The notes below the pieces were generated by a model. It was not told the DNA's origin, made no database searches, and saw nothing but the letters and a program-made list of their open reading frames with translations. A program made the position numbers and the translations under genes. Positions 5,416 through 5,717 of a stretch of DNA of 5,717 nucleotides are shown one piece after another; position 1 is the first letter of the stretch, and every line of letters begins with the position of its first letter. Location: positions 1 to 5,717 of the forward strand of contig CACYCD010000030.1 of assembly GCA_902772755.1 (NCBI GenBank), in the 5' to 3' direction. The stretch is from an uncultured Ruminococcus sp. GTDB taxonomy: Bacteria > Bacillota > Clostridia > Oscillospirales > Acutalibacteraceae.

Positions 5416-5717
5416 ATGAAATATAGCGTTTTCGATTTACAGGTTGAGGATATTATGTGGTTCGGTATAGATACTAACGGCTTGATTTTTGCTTGTACAA
5501 CAGCAGGTTGTGCAAATGTTCCTGAGTTTGTCTGCAAAAGCCGTGAAATCGACGAACTGATTTGTGGTTTCTTTATGGATGAACTAAAAAAATCAACATC
5601 TGAAATTTTAGAAACAAGTTATGAGAATAATGCTCTTATTAATGATGCAATTAAGCTATCACAAAAGGGTGTGTTTTGCTTTGACGCAGTAATTGATGAC
5701 AGTAATCACTCAAATGA
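5416..5717 (+). CDS. Unidentified small protein, N-terminal part (runs off window)
   Basis: ATG 5416 follows the previous stop by 2 nt, and the frame stays open for 100 codons to the window end, so the C-terminus is missing. The protein begins MKYSVFDLQVEDIMWFGID, then TNGLIFACTTAG and VPEFVCKSREIDELICGFF, followed by a charged helical stretch (MDELKKSTSEILET). There is no signal peptide or transmembrane segment. The pattern WFGID-NG-hydrophobic strand-G-VPEF reminds me of small single-domain proteins seen in immunity-gene arrays of polymorphic toxin systems, but this is recollection of a style, not a family assignment. No clear ribosome site precedes it (the upstream bases are GGTTGTTGATT), so translation is probably coupled to the preceding gene, whose amber codon might then reduce its expression. 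GC is low (23-37% in hand-counted lines). Confidence 0.7.
   Translation, partial: MKYSVFDLQVEDIMWFGIDTNGLIFACTTAGCANVPEFVCKSREIDELICGFFMDELKKSTSEILETSYENNALINDAIKLSQKGVFCFDAVIDDSNHSN

Noticed and set aside
1..5717. tRNA, rRNA, CRISPR array or complete insertion sequence
   Set aside because: No cloverleaf with a GTTCGA-type arm, no regularly spaced repeats, and no transposase-like reading frame with flanking inverted repeats were seen.

Overview
The window looks like a chromosomal segment of a low-to-moderate-GC Gram-positive anaerobe of the Clostridia, most likely a Ruminococcus-like (Oscillospirales) bacterium. The reasons are the Firmicutes-type housekeeping genes (ymdB, fakA/yloV, recG), AGGAGG-type ribosome binding sites, TTG-/TATAAT-like promoters, and the fakA-recG order, which is common in Firmicutes. 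The genus is inferred from general resemblance, not from a search.

Layout: positions 1-78 hold the last 25 codons of an unidentified gene. A good extended -10 promoter (68-96) overlaps the end of that gene and drives ymdB (133-909), a metallophosphoesterase of the YmdB family. A 138-bp spacer (910-1047) holds a second promoter of nearly identical design, two inverted repeats and a small leader hairpin. It leads into fakA/yloV (1048-2715), the ATP-binding catalytic subunit of fatty acid kinase. An 11-bp terminator-like hairpin (2734-2759) separates fakA from recG (true start judged to be ATG 2788, ending 4845), the branched-DNA helicase.

After the recG stop the sequence changes character. Hand-counted GC falls from about 57% in recG lines to about 23-37%. 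The density of recognisable genes also falls. The remaining 870 bp hold a short orphan reading frame (4859-4918), a 161-codon gene broken by one in-frame TAG (4928-5413), and, 2 nt later, a gene running off the window end (5416-5717). I do not recognise either protein by family. Their small size, tandem packing and AT-richness next to a core gene suggest an acquired accessory island, perhaps of immunity-protein type, but that is inference.

The three core genes do not form a single pathway. FakA feeds exogenous fatty acids into phospholipid synthesis, YmdB is a cyclic-nucleotide phosphodiesterase-like regulator, and RecG repairs stalled forks. All lie on the plus strand, and no convincing minus-strand gene, tRNA, rRNA, CRISPR array or transposase gene is visible. 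The main points for a second look are the amber-interrupted gene and its junction with recG, the repeat-laden fakA promoter, and the terminator-like hairpin just ahead of the recG ribosome binding site.
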